From: Abelmoschus esculentus
Taxonomy: Eukaryota; Streptophyta; Magnoliopsida; Malvales; Malvaceae
NCBI GenBank assembly: GCA_035048815.1
Contig: JAUCBN010000034.1
Coordinates: 10,890,737 to 10,954,736 of the forward strand
Direction of reading: 5' to 3'
Length of the DNA: 64,000 nucleotides
This document shows positions 34,837-46,243 of this stretch, piece by piece. Position 1 is the first letter of the stretch. Each line of letters begins with the position of its first letter. Under the pieces are notes generated by a model. It was not told where the DNA came from, made no database searches, and saw only the letters and a list, made by a program, of their open reading frames with translations. Both the position numbers and the translations under genes were made by a program.

Positions 34837-35376
34837 CTATATTATCAGTACTTTGTATTATAATTATGTCTTAAATCCCCTTCTTTGTACTAATCTATAT
34901 TTCCTTATACCTCAAATTTGTCTGCATCTACGATCCAGGCGTAGGCGTTGGGATTTGAAACCGTAATAATTATAGCCGAGTGTCGTATTGTAAGTGGTGC
35001 AGAGCTGCTTCCAATTCAATGCGGCTTTTAATGGAGAAATTTCAAGGACAGACTATACATTTTCCAACACAACAAGCACTGGGATGGGTGGAGACGACAA
35101 ATACTTTTTGAAGGAGAGGAATTTACACAGAAATGTAAGTATAAACTATCAAAATAAATTTTTTATTTTTATTTTTTAAATTATAAATTTTAGATTATTA
35201 AAAATATAATTTTTTATAAAGAATTTATTTATTTTTTTCTAGATAAGATTTGGATTACATAAGATCTGTAAAAAATAGTTATAACTATCGATTATTTTAT
35301 AAGACCAGAAAATGAAGTGAAGTAAAACCTCTTTCCGGATCCTATCAAACAAAGTTAAACTTCTATGGATAAATTA
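34837..35376. other. Intergenic with an exon-like island at 34990-35135
   Basis: Bases 34990-35135 are less AT-rich than their surroundings, keep an open frame (including FNAAFNGEISRTDYTFSN), and are followed by a good donor-like AATGTAAGTATA. I do not recognise the peptide. It may be a stray exon or gene fragment; chance is also possible. Confidence 0.3.
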
Positions 35377-36192
35377 TAGGGATGTTCAAAAATATCCGAC
35401 CTGATTGATCTGATCTAATTACTCGAATATAAATTTTCGGATACTTACCTGAAAATTATTTTTGTCCGGTTCAGATACTTAACCCGTCATTTTTCGGGTC
35501 GGGTCGGGTTCAGGTCACATAATTAAAAAATTACGGGTACCTAATTCTTATTTTTTTAATTTTTTTTATTTTAAATATAATTAATGTACATATTATATAA
35601 AATATATTTTATACACTATTCATATTTATAAGACGATGTTTCTCCATAATACGATAAAAATATTTTATCTTTTGCATTTTTATAGCAGTATTATTTTCAT
35701 TATCTCAGATTTTTTTATGATAATAATAAAAAAATTGTTAATCAATCACTTTAAACTGCATAAAAAATTCAGGCTAAAACATTTTAATTTCTTTGTCTAT
35801 CTCATTCTTGCTTCGTTAAATTAATTATAAATTAAGATTTGAAATAAGCTCCATAAGTGAAGTTAGGTAAGTGGCATAAACTATATTTTAATAATTAATA
35901 ATTATAATTTAAGATAAATATTAAAATCATGTATCAAACTTGATCAAATGTGTACTGTGATACATGAATTTTAATTTAATAATATGTATGAAACCTTAAT
36001 TTAATTTATATTTAAATAATAGGTTATATAATTTGAATTTTTAGATTTATGTATTTTTATAACTAAATTTAAAATTTATATAAAAACGGGTACCCGATTA
36101 CCTAAATTTTCTGGTACCCAGAAAATCCAGGTCAGGATGGGCCGCATTTTCTATTACCCGAAACTCCGGGTACCCGGATTTGAATACCCCTA
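35377..36192. mobile_element. hAT-like non-autonomous element (816 bp)
   Basis: Ends TAGGGATGTTCAAAAATATCC (left; 20-base core) and, reverse-complemented, TAGGGGTATTCAAATCCGGG (right) are inverted repeats. Flanking 8-mers ATAAATTA (35369-35376) and GTAAACTA (36193-36200) agree at six of eight positions, both differences being transitions. Subterminal repeats of CGGGTACCCG/CCGGGT words fill both arms. The right end abuts the next MITE, so the insertion probably landed in that element's terminal repeat. Confidence 0.7.
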
Positions 36193-36193
36193 G

Positions 36194-36670
36194 TAAACTA
36201 CGAAGATCACTCAATCACGAGTAAGGTTACATTTGGGTCACTATATTATTAACAATTACGTTTGGATCACTCAATTATAGGTAATGTTACATTTGGGTCA
36301 CTTAATTAATAAAGGTTACATTTGGATCACTCAAATATAAGTAAAGTTATGATTGAGTCACTTTTTATATTTAAAAAAGTACATCAATTTGGTTATTTTT
36401 TCCCTTTCAAATCACTTGTATACACTCGTTAAAATTAGAGTACTTTATTTGAAATCATTAGTTAATTTAATACACGAATTGATAAATATTTTTTAAATAT
36501 GAAAGGTGACCCAAATGTAACATTACCTATAATTAAGTGATCCAAATGTAACCTCTATTAATCGAATGACCTAAATGTAACCTTACCCACAATTAAGTAA
36601 CCAAAACATAACTTTTAATAATTGAATGACCCAAATGTAACCTTTATTAAGTGACCTCCGTCGTACTTTA
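36194..36670. mobile_element. Fold-back MITE built of ~35-bp repeats
   Basis: The left arm contains repeats of GGTTACATTTGGGTCACT / AATTATAGGTAA. The right arm holds the same repeats reverse-complemented (GTGACCCAAATGTAAC etc.), so the whole can fold into a long hairpin around a centre near 36370-36480. Terminal TAAACTACGA and the inverted TCGTACTTTA match. Noncoding. Confidence 0.75.
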
Positions 36671-37223
36671 CCCAACTTTCATTAACTCTTATACTAATCC
36701 TATGGTATCTATTAAAAAAAACTAAATAGAGCAAACACAACTCATGTCGCAATTTAATTTTAGTCCCAAATTAAAAATCTTAATTTTAGGATTATAAATT
36801 TTTAAATCTTGAAACTGTTTGTTAAAAATTGTTTGATATCAATTTTTTTAAGTTTTAGGAACTAAACGACAATTTTTGAAAATACTTGATTTTAAAATTT
36901 ATAAACTCTGGACTTAATTTTGAGAAACTATATTTTTTTAGTCAAAATTATAATTTCAAAAGAGTTCAAGAATAACTCTGTAATTTTCTAAAACTTCACA
37001 AAATAATTAGACTTCAAGTTCAGCCCACTTCTTCTCTTTCCTTTCGGATCTTTAATAATTAAATGATTTTTTTATTATGGCATGAGTTTTGGTTTTGTTA
37101 TAATTTTAGAATATTTATTTTTGTTGTATAAAATGTATTTATTAAGCTAAGATAACTTTAAAATAATTGTATCTTTTAGAATATTTATAATAAATAAAAT
37201 TTATAATATATTAGTATAATATA
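36671..37223. other. Gene-free AT-rich flank of copia copy B
   Basis: No gene, repeat boundary or structured site seen. The last five bases, ATATA, are the left target duplication of copia copy B. Confidence 0.5.
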
Positions 37224-37458
37224 TGTTATGAATATATTTATTCATGGTGGATATCCATATATTAAGTTAAAGTTTAACGGGCTTTATTATTAGTGTTTAA
37301 TACCCATTGAAATTAGGGTTTCCATCTTATGCCTATAAATATAGACTTTTGGACAAAGCATTGTATACACAACCCTACTTTGAGAATACAATAAAATCTT
37401 TCCCTTTTGTCTCTCTATTTTGTCTATTTTCTTCTTGTTCTTTATTTTATTCACAACA
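37224..37458 (+). repeat. 5' LTR of copia copy B
   Basis: 235-bp LTR, TGTTATGAAT..TCACAACA, with TATA-like CCTATAAATATAG past mid-length. Five visible substitutions against 42237-42471. Confidence 0.93.
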
Positions 37459-37478
37459 CGTTATCAGCACGAGTTTGC

Positions 37479-40400
37479 TCAGAAGATTTTTATTTTAAGT
37501 CTCTTCAAAGATTTACTTGGTATGTTCTTTTAAATCTTTTATATTTTAATTTATAAAATAATATATATACGATGATGATTATAATTTTCCTTTCTCATGT
37601 AAATATTCTTATTTTTGTCTAATGATATTATGTATTTATTTCATGCCATTAATATTTTATTTTGATAATTTAATACGAGTATATTGGCTGGACATCCCGT
37701 TCTGCGAGGCTACTGGTCTCAAAGGAGGTTCTTTTTAAAGGACCTTGTGGATTGGTTTAACAACGCCGCGTATGAGGATTAAATTTTTATTCTTTGTATA
37801 TATTGAATATATATCGGCTGATCAATTACTATTTAATAGTATGAATATTATAAAGTCTATATTTGCTTGGAAGCAATATTTTTTTGTGTCGAAAAAATCG
37901 ACTATAGACTTTTCCCAAGTTCAAGTTACGAAAATTGTCTTGATCAAAGAATTTTTATGGGAGGCATTCCCTAAAGTGAATGCAAGCATGATGTTTATTC
38001 CATGCGATTATTGAATTTGTTTCATTCCTTGAAGTGAATGCAAACGTGATAATTCACTATATGGTTAGTGAATAAAACTCAATTATGTGCCAGAGTATCA
38101 TTGATGAGGATATGTTAGAAAAAAAAAAAACATACTCCACTTTTCATGCTAACAATGTTGTCCTTCAGACACAATATCGTGAAAAAGACTTTAAGAAATA
38201 TTCTGAGTTAATTTCTTGCTTTCTTGTGGCTGAGCAAAATAATGAGTTGCTCATGAAAAATCATAAATATCGCCCAACAGGCTCTGCTACATTCCCTGAA
38301 GCGAATGTGACATTATATAGCGGAATGAATAAAAGCCACATTAGTAATTATAGTTGCGATTGAAGTTATAAAATAAACATGGATGAGATGATTCTTTTGA
38401 GAATACTTATATCCACCAGAAGCGGAATTATAAAGATGACAAGAATGATAGAGATCATATCAAAATCTTTATGTTATCAATGTGATGGTATAAACCATTG
38501 ATCTCGTACTTATCAAACGCCGAAGTATTACGGACTTTATTCATAATCATGAATGATAAATTGAAGAAAATATAATCAGATTTTCTTTGTGGCGAAAATA
38601 ATGGCGTTATTGATCCAACTCAATTGGATAATGATAATTTTTCTCATAGTCCTTCAAGAGAATAATTCGCCATTTATTTTATTTCCCTTATAACATCTAA
38701 AAGAAATAATTGATCTTTATTTATTTTATTTTATTTATTATATATTTATGTTAATTTATTTTACATATTATTTATTTACGCTTTATGTTAATTTATCGTT
38801 AATTTATTTTATATATATATTATTTATTTACATTCTATGTTAATTTATCCTTTGAAGAATATTATCACTTCCGGAATGAAATCTACAATGAATTGTGTCT
38901 ATTTATGCCAAGCAGACAGTGCAAGTACTCATACCATACTTAAGCATAAGAAATATTTTCCCGTTTAAATACACGGGAAAATGTGAGTACTATATCTCAA
39001 AGTACTGAAATATCAATGCTTCGGAAGAGCTTTTGAGAGCTTATCTTTGATAAATAATCGAGTTGATATAATGTGCTATATTTAATATTTTCTATTCCCC
39101 GAAGTGAATGGTACAAAGCACATATTTTTCATTCCCCGAAGTGAATGAAATAAAGCACATATTAAAAGGTGCATAATTATGCATATTTCCCATTTTAAAT
39201 GCAAGGGAATAATATGAGTACTATATCCGGAAGTACTAATATCACAGAAAGCTCCGACTGAGCAAATATATTATTGCCAAATGAGACTTTATCTCATATT
39301 CACAGTGCATTATGCTCGTTGAGCAAATATGTTATTGCCAAATGAGACTTTATCTCATACTTACAGTGCATTATGTTCGTCAAAGTCGCAAAAGAGACTT
39401 ATTGAATTTTAAAGATATTGAGAATATTAGTCAAGGGGGTGCTGACTATCTCAATATTACGAGTATAACTTAAGGCAATAATGAAATCTTGGCAAAATTA
39501 CATGCACTGTCATCCATATTGTACTACATAATAATTAGTACAAATTGAAGTTCATGCTACTGTAAACCAGATGTTTATTGATAATTTTATTTGGCATGAC
39601 CGGTTAGACCATCCCGGTTCAATTATGATGCGAAAATTTGATGACACTTTCATGTGGTCATTCATTGAAGAACTAAGATTTTTTCATGGTAATATTTCAC
39701 GTGATACTTGCTATGAAAGCAATTTGATTATTCAATCATCAACATCTAAGATAGAGTGCTATTAATTTTCTGGAACGAATACAAGGTGATATATATGGGC
39801 ACATACACCTTTATAAAAGACCATCTAGACATTTTATTTTACGATTTTTATCGATGCATCGACTAGACGGCTATGTGTATCCTTGTTATTAACCCGCAAC
39901 TTGGTGTTTGCGAGGCTACTTGCTCAGTTGATAAAATTACGAGTACATTTTCCAGATTATTTTCTAAAGACAATCAGTCTTGATAATGTTGATGACATGT
40001 AATTTTACATGTAGTATCACAAATTCGCATCAAGCCAAAAAAAATGATCATAAGTTCTCCCCATTACAAATGGTTTTTGGTCAGGAACCAAATATTTCTC
40101 ATCATAGATTTTTTTTTGTGTACGATATATGTTTTAATTGCTCCACCATAACGCACAAAGATGAGTTTTGTTGGGAATATATATAAGAGCTTCTGATAGG
40201 GGATTTATTTACAACCCGATTTACTGACTATCATTTTAATGAGTCAGTTTTCCCAACATTAGGGGGAGAAAATAAATAGCTGGGGAAAGAAATAAGTTAA
40301 AATGAATTATCATTTTTCTCATTTTGATCCACGTACTACACAATGTGAACTATAAGTTCAAAGGATAATTCATTTAGCAAATCAATTGTCAGATGATTTT

Positions 40401-42227
40401 GCTGACCCTAAAAGAGTGACTAAGTCACGTATACCAGCTATGAATGCTCCGATTAAATTTGATGTCATGGAAGGACAAACTCTAGTTGCTAATGAGTCTA
40501 ACTTACGCTTAAAGCGTAGTAGACAAGTAAGTTCCAAAGATAAGAGATCCTCGAAAAAGAAAAGGAGCTATATTTTATGATGGTCTAATCGAGGAATCAA
40601 TGATTATGAAAATCTCTAGAAGAGATTAAATGGTCTCCAACAGAGACATTGACATGACTCAGGTACCTGATAATAAAGAGATCTCAATAGATTATGTCAT
40701 GTCTGGTAATAAGTGGAACTGAAATTAAATTGACGTCGTTAATATATTTGCATGCAATATAGCACTAGAGATTTTATTTGATGATGTGGATCATGAATCA
40801 TTGTCAATTGGGCAATGTAAACAAAGAAATGATTGGCCAACATGAAAGAGGCAATTGAGGCGAAACTAAAATCTCTTTTGAAAAGAGAAGTATTTGGGTC
40901 TATACCCCGTACATTGAAATGTATAAAGCTCGTGGATATAAACGAGCCTTTGTGAGAAAGAGAAATCAAGAGGAGAAATCATGAGACATAAGCTCATTTG
41001 GTTGCACAAGGATTTTCACAAAGACATGAAATTGATTATGAGGAAAATATATTCCTCGGTGGTGGATGCAACTACTTTTAGATTTTGATCAATCTGGCAA
41101 TAAATAAAATTACCCGGTTTCTGCCTAATGGATGTTGTTACATCATATTTGAATGGGCCTCTTGACAATAATATTTATATGAAACTTCCGGAAAGATTTA
41201 GATTGCCATAAGCAGTTCATTCAAGTTCTCGAGAACATTATTCAATCATATTGAATATATCTTTTTATGGCTTGAAACAATTTAGGCGTATTTGATATGA
41301 TCGCCTCATTGAATACTTATTAGTATAATGCTATATGAATTATTTCCCCGAGCATTTTTATTAAGAGGTTTAACTCTGAATTTTTATTGTTGTGTATGTC
41401 GATGATTTGTATATCGTTGAGACTCGTGAAGAGATCTCCTCAAATCCTTGTGCATCTATCGACATATAGAAAAATATTGAAAGAGACTTTACTTGCATAA
41501 CGCATATCTATTGATCACCCTTATGGTTGTTGCTAAGTCTCTTACTTTAAACAAAGATTTTTTTTCGCCTCAAGAAAAGGGTAATGATATTTTTGGTCTA
41601 AAGCACAATATACACATTATTTGATCTGGAAGCATCGTATCTTAGCTGGTCCAGAAATATTATCTAAGTGCTACGAGCTCATTACCTTTAAATAATTGTT
41701 ATGCAAGAGGGAAAGCCGAAATATGTGTTTGGCTAAACATATCTTGAAGATATGTGAATATTTTTCACAAGATAAGATGCAAGCTATCTTGTATAGAGAT
41801 AATACAAAATTTATATCTCAAGGTAGATATATCAAATATGATAAAACGAAACATATTTCTTCAAGTTTCGTCCCTCATGATTTTCAAATGAATAGTAATC
41901 AATGAATCTTTTCAAGCAATGATTTGAAAGATTTATCCACTAGTGTATGATCTACTTCAACATTTGAAGATTGTATTCAATATTAAATTATGAAGATTCA
42001 AAGATCTTATGTGATATTTTCATGAGGAGGAGTAAATACGCGTTGCACTCTTTTTCCCTTAACCGAGGTTTTGTCCCAATGGGTTTTCCTGGTAAGGTTT
42101 TTAATGAGGCAACATGTTATGCGTATCAAAGATGTGTGTACTCTTTTTCCTTCACTAAGAATTTTTTTCCCACAGGGTTTTTATCTTAGTAAGGTTTTAA
42201 CGAGGCACATTATCTTCATGGATATCC
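37479..42227 (+). pseudogene. Decayed copia gag-pol remnant of copy B
   Basis: Gag is best preserved: 38085-38363 reads a copia gag segment with STFHANNVVLQTQYREKDF and SCFLVAEQNNELLMKNH. The GAG-pre-integrase zinc region is at 39571-39765 (FIWHDRLDHPGSIMMRK). Integrase core pieces are near 39840-39990, RT pieces near 40980-41300 and an RNase H end at 41696-41905 (DKTKHISSSFVPHD). Frames change between segments and stops are frequent. The same domain segments in copy A have closely similar sequence and many of the same breaks. Confidence 0.85.
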
Positions 42228-42236
42228 AAGGGGGAG
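42228..42236 (+). other. Polypurine tract of copia copy B
   Basis: AAGGGGGAG immediately precedes the 3' LTR; the same tract borders the 3' LTR of copy A. Confidence 0.8.
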
Positions 42237-42471
42237 TGTTATGAATATGTTTATTCATGGTGGATATCCATATATTAAGTTAAAGTTTAATGGGCTTTAT
42301 TATTAGTGTTTAACACCCATTGGAATTAGGGTTTCCATCTTATGCCTATAAATATAGACTTTTGGACAAAGCATTGTATACACAACCCTACTTTGAGAAT
42401 ACAATAAAATTTTTCCCTTTTGTCTCTCTATTTTGTCTATTTTCTTCTTGTTCTTTATTTTATTCACAACA
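42237..42471 (+). repeat. 3' LTR of copia copy B
   Basis: 235-bp LTR followed by target duplication ATATA. Confidence 0.93.
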
Positions 42472-43467
42472 ATATATATATATTATCTGACATTTATTAA
42501 GCTAAGATAACTTAAAAATAATTGTATCTTTTAATTATACTAAAATAAAAATAATTTAACTAAATTATATTTTCTTCATTTATAAATATTTTTTAGCTTT
42601 ATTGAATCCCTTCTAATACAATTTTAAATGCAAATAATTTAAATGAAAAATAATTTAAATTACAAAGAACTCACACTTCATCAAGTACAATTTTAACACA
42701 GATAACATGATAAATTCATGTTGTTTCGTTTTAAATTCTCGTAAAACTCGTATCTTACTAAACACGAGTGTTTGTTTTATTACATTAACAAAAATTTAAT
42801 ATTTTTTCAAATAATTTTTATGGATACTTTTTAAATTATTTTTTTTAAAAGAGGAATATTTTTTCCAAATTAATTGAACTTAAATGTTGTGAAAATAATA
42901 AATAAAAGTATATGATGGCCTACCTTTCAAGTGTCTGAAGTCTGAATCCGATCCCAATTGATCTCCTAATCTTTTTGTACAGTGACCCCAGGCTTCAGAG
43001 ATCTGATTTACTCCTTTCTGCTCCACTGATTTTTCAGGACCAGCACTCAACCTTGTATGTTTACTATCTTGGTTATTTAGACTTCTCGCGGGAGTATCTA
43101 CACTGAGACATTTAAAATGCGACTAATAGATCGTATTATAGGTATAAGGTTTAGGGTTTAAGATTTAGTGTTTATGGTAAAAATTATTTATCTTTTTCTT
43201 ATGTCTTCATTCGTGCATCCGCTTTAAATCAGAGGGTTTAATGTTTAGAGTTTATGGTTCAAAGTTAAGAGTTATGGTTAGGGTTTAGGGTTTAGGATTT
43301 TATAAATTTTTTAGAAAATTTTTAGAAAGTTATCAATTAATAGGTTTTATATAATATTTTAGGTTAGTGAATGGAAAATTTAACTCAAATTAGTTGTTTT
43401 TTTTTTCTTTCATACTTTAGATGTCAATCTTTCGATCTAAAACATCAAATATGTTAATAATATTTTA
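42472..43467. other. Gene-free DNA with degenerate telomere-like repeats
   Basis: No gene seen. Bases 43145-43310 are rich in GGGTTTA/TTTAGGG words, with about three consecutive plant telomere-type units near 43278-43300 and diverged forms around. The stretch ends in TTTTA (43463-43467), the left target duplication of the adjacent solo LTR. Confidence 0.5.
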
Positions 43468-44334
43468 TGTCACGATCCGGATTCGGATCCGAGAGTCGGG
43501 TTAACCCGAAGTGTTGGGCTTCGGTTTTGAGCCCCAGGTTCGAGTAGTTTGGGCTTTGTTGGGCCTTAGGCTTGTTGGGTTGAGTGTTGGGACTTGTTAG
43601 TAAGGGTATTTTGATAAATACCAAATGAGATGAGAAGAGAAGAGTTGGGGGGTTTATTTCCCTATAGAGTGAGCTCATCCTTTATCTCTTCTCTTCACTT
43701 CTCCATCTTTTTGGTAGCAAAGAAAAAAAGAGTTAAAGGTGAAATCGTTAAGAGTTTGGAGTGATTTTTCGTTCTGATGTTTGAGAAAAGGTTTGAGAGC
43801 TTAAGAGGATCTATAAAGCAAGGTACGCATGTGTTGGTTTGGTGAAGATAAAGGTTTAAGATAGGGTTTAAGGTGGAGTTCGGGAATGAATTTTTAGGGG
43901 ATTAAATCTTTGTTCTTTTAGTTTTTTAAGCTTCTAAAATCTTCCCAAAGCGTGTTTAACCCGTTGTTTATCTTTCTCTTGTAGAGAAAGAGGTTTGTGA
44001 GCCATCCAAAAGCTTAGGGAGAGGAAAAGCTTGAAGAGAAAGGGGTGCTCGGGTTTGTTGTTGTTTTGCATAAGGTTGGTACCCCTCCAACCCTTAATCA
44101 TCATACATATCATATTTAAAGCTTAATGGCATGTTTGTTGATTGTTATGGTATGCTTGGTAGCTTAAGGTGGTCTTTAATGGTGGATTATGTTTATGTTG
44201 ATGAACCTCCGCTTTTAGTGTTTTAACATGCTAAGAACCATCCCCCTAGAGTGTAGGATCGATTAGGGAGTTATTGGAATTAATTGGATAGGGTTCTAAG
44301 TGTTTGAAAATGCAAAACTGCACTTTTCGTGCAG

Positions 44335-44620
44335 GGGTATCGATACCCTTTGTTGGGGTATCGATACCCTAGAGAGAAAACTTAGGCGAGAAAGGTAGGC
44401 ATATCGGAACGCCTAGCCCGTGTTTCGATACCGAGGTTTACAATAGCAAAAATGTTCCGATACCCCATATAGGGTGTATCAAAACGGGTAGTCCACCTTC
44501 ATTGACTTTGAGGTTTGGTCAACGCGTATCGATACCCCTTTGGTGAGGGTATCGATATAGGGCATTTCGATACCCTCTTTGATGAGGGTATCGATACAGG
44601 GTATTCCGATACCCCTAAGT
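44335..44620. repeat. Cluster of GGGTATCGATACCC palindromes in the solo LTR
   Basis: At least six full or near-full copies of GGTATCGATACC, plus half-sites (TTCGATACCC, TTCCGATACCCC), within ~290 bp. Each full copy is a self-complementary 12- to 14-mer centred on ATCGAT. Confidence 0.85.
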
Positions 44621-44837
44621 AATTTGTCCAAGTTCTTAAGGGCAAAGTTGGAAAGTCTCATAATATTACCCCTAGGGGTTCTATGGGTTGTTTAAACTAT
44701 AAAATGAATATTTAAACCGAGAGATAGGCTCCTAACCATGTTTAAGAGATAATCGAATAATAATTGGAATCTAGAGGTATAAACCGATATTTAAAACCAT
44801 TAAGGGTTCGGTGTAATACATTCGAGTCATGTAGCTT

Positions 44838-45051
44838 ACTAGGGACCTTGCTTAGTGCTGATGGGTTACCTAGAGTATATTATATGATTATGAGATAACC
44901 TAGTAACCTTGCTTAGTGCTAATGGGTTATCGGTATTATATTATGCGGAAGACCAGCTAGGACCTTGCTTAGTGCTGATGGGTTCCTTAGCGAATTATGT
45001 GGAGTGGCATGCCACGGGCCTTGTTTAGTGCTGATGGGTCCCCTACTTTTA
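44838..45051 (+). repeat. Four-unit array with conserved TTGCTTAGTGCTGATG core and pairing arms
   Basis: Four units about 55-65 bp apart share TTGCTTAGTGCTGATG (variants GCTAATG, TTGTTTAG). Arms around the core are complementary but differ: TAGGGACC/GGTTACCTA, GTAACC/GGTTAT, GCTAGGACC/GGTTCCTTAGC, GGGCC/GGTCCC, some with one-base bulges. A perfect palindrome GTGGCATGCCAC lies before the last unit. Confidence 0.75.
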
Positions 45052-45073
45052 TATTACTATGAGGGGATATGGA

Positions 45074-45078
<5 letters not shown>

Positions 45079-45126
<48 letters not shown>
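45079..45126. repeat. (AT)n microsatellite
   Basis: About 24 uninterrupted AT dinucleotides inside the solo LTR. Confidence 0.95.
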
Positions 45127-45130
<4 letters not shown>

Positions 45131-45844
45131 TTTAAATACGAGATAAGAACTTGAGATGTTGTGTGGACTTCTCTTGTCATGCTTATGCTATGTGCCGATA
45201 ATATGCAATCGTGATATCATATGTTTAGGCGGTTATGGTAGCGCCATCGTACTCATGTCATGTCATCATCCATGTTGCTTATGTTTCTTTTATGATATGT
45301 TTGATGTGAACCGGTTGGTAGAGTACCCACTGAGCTTTTGTAGCTCAGCGTATCGAAATGTGTTTTTGTGCGTAAGTTAAGGAAAGCTTGTTCGGAGGAG
45401 TGTCATCGTGGTGGGTTCAACATCGACATCTGTTGTGAGAGTACTGTTATTAGGCATAGTGGGCTTGTACTTTTAGGACCCTATATGTGTAATTTGTAAC
45501 TCTGTTTTATTCCTATTTGGTCTAATGCTTTTTAAAATGTATTATAAAATTTTAGAGCTCTAATTACTTATGTTATCCGGATTCTATGCTTTGGATCGAA
45601 TTTGATTTTATAAACTTATGATGGACTTGATTTTGGACTTATTTTGTTGGGCTTTTGAACGGAATTTTGAAATATGGATTTTGAATGTGACACCGGGTCG
45701 AGAGTGTTACATTTTAGGTCTATGAACTAAATAAATTGATTTTTGATGATATTTTAGGTGATAAATAAAATGTTTTACTCAACTCAAAAAATTAAATATC
45801 TTAATAATAATTGAAGTGTTAACAACATACATAAGAGATTTTTA

Positions 45845-46243
45845 CACTACACCAAACTTGTTCTATAACGGCGTCCGTAGCGGCGTTTTTACATCAAACG
45901 CCACAAATAAGCCTATATTAGTGGCGTTTTGTCCTGCAAACGCCGTAATTCTCAAACATTTGTGGCGTTTTATTAAAAAACGCCATAACAACTTGTAATA
46001 TTGTGGCGTTTTGACAACAAACGCCGCTATAGATTGTATATTTGTGGCATTTTTCTTAAAAACGCCGCAATAGATTGTAATTTTGTGGCGTTTTTAAAAA
46101 ACACCGCAATTAATTGTACAATAGTGGCGTTTTTTTAACTAAACGCCGCAATGAACTGTGCAGTAGTGGCGTTTTTTAATGAAAACGTCGTAATTAATCG
46201 TACATAAGTGGCGTTTTTAATTAAAACGCCGCAAATGTGATAT
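45845..46243 (+). mobile_element. CACTA (En/Spm-like) transposon left end with subterminal repeats
   Basis: The sequence starts CACTACACCAAACTTG, a typical plant CACTA terminal inverted repeat. It is followed by about eight blocks of GTGGCGTTTT..AAAACGCC in both orientations to 46240, as in transposase-binding subterminal regions. No matching right end (..TTGGTGTAGTG) was found to the right within the window and no transposase frame is seen, so the element is either truncated or its right end is degraded. The single SEC5-like exon 1.0 kb to the right could be captured cargo. Confidence 0.8.

Larger units (their letters stand above)
37224..42471 (+). mobile_element. Ty1-copia LTR retrotransposon, copy B (defective)
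   Basis: 5.25-kb plus-strand element of the same family as copy A, in the opposite orientation. LTRs of 235 bp at 37224-37458 and 42237-42471 are flanked by a perfect 5-bp duplication ATATA (37219-37223 and 42472-42476). Internal order: primer-site-like CGTTATCAGCACGAG at 37459, gag, integrase, RT, RNase H, and purine tract AAGGGGGAG at 42228-42236. By eye five bases differ between the LTRs, so it is older than copy A. No full reading frame survives. Confidence 0.93.
43468..45711 (+). mobile_element. Solo LTR of a large gypsy-type element (2244 bp)
   Basis: Begins TGTCACGATCC and ends GAGTGTTACA (TG..CA), with a perfect 5-bp duplication TTTTA on both sides (43463-43467, 45712-45716) and no internal retroviral region. 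It is therefore a solo LTR left by recombination between two LTRs. It contains a cluster of GGTATCGATACC palindromes (44335-44620), a four-unit hairpin array (44838-45051) and an (AT)24 microsatellite. It is related in layout to the solo LTR at 54094-56937. Confidence 0.85.

Noticed and set aside
43278..43300. Telomere-type TTTAGGG units
   Set aside because: Only about three consecutive units among diverged words; such interstitial runs are common and do not indicate a chromosome end.
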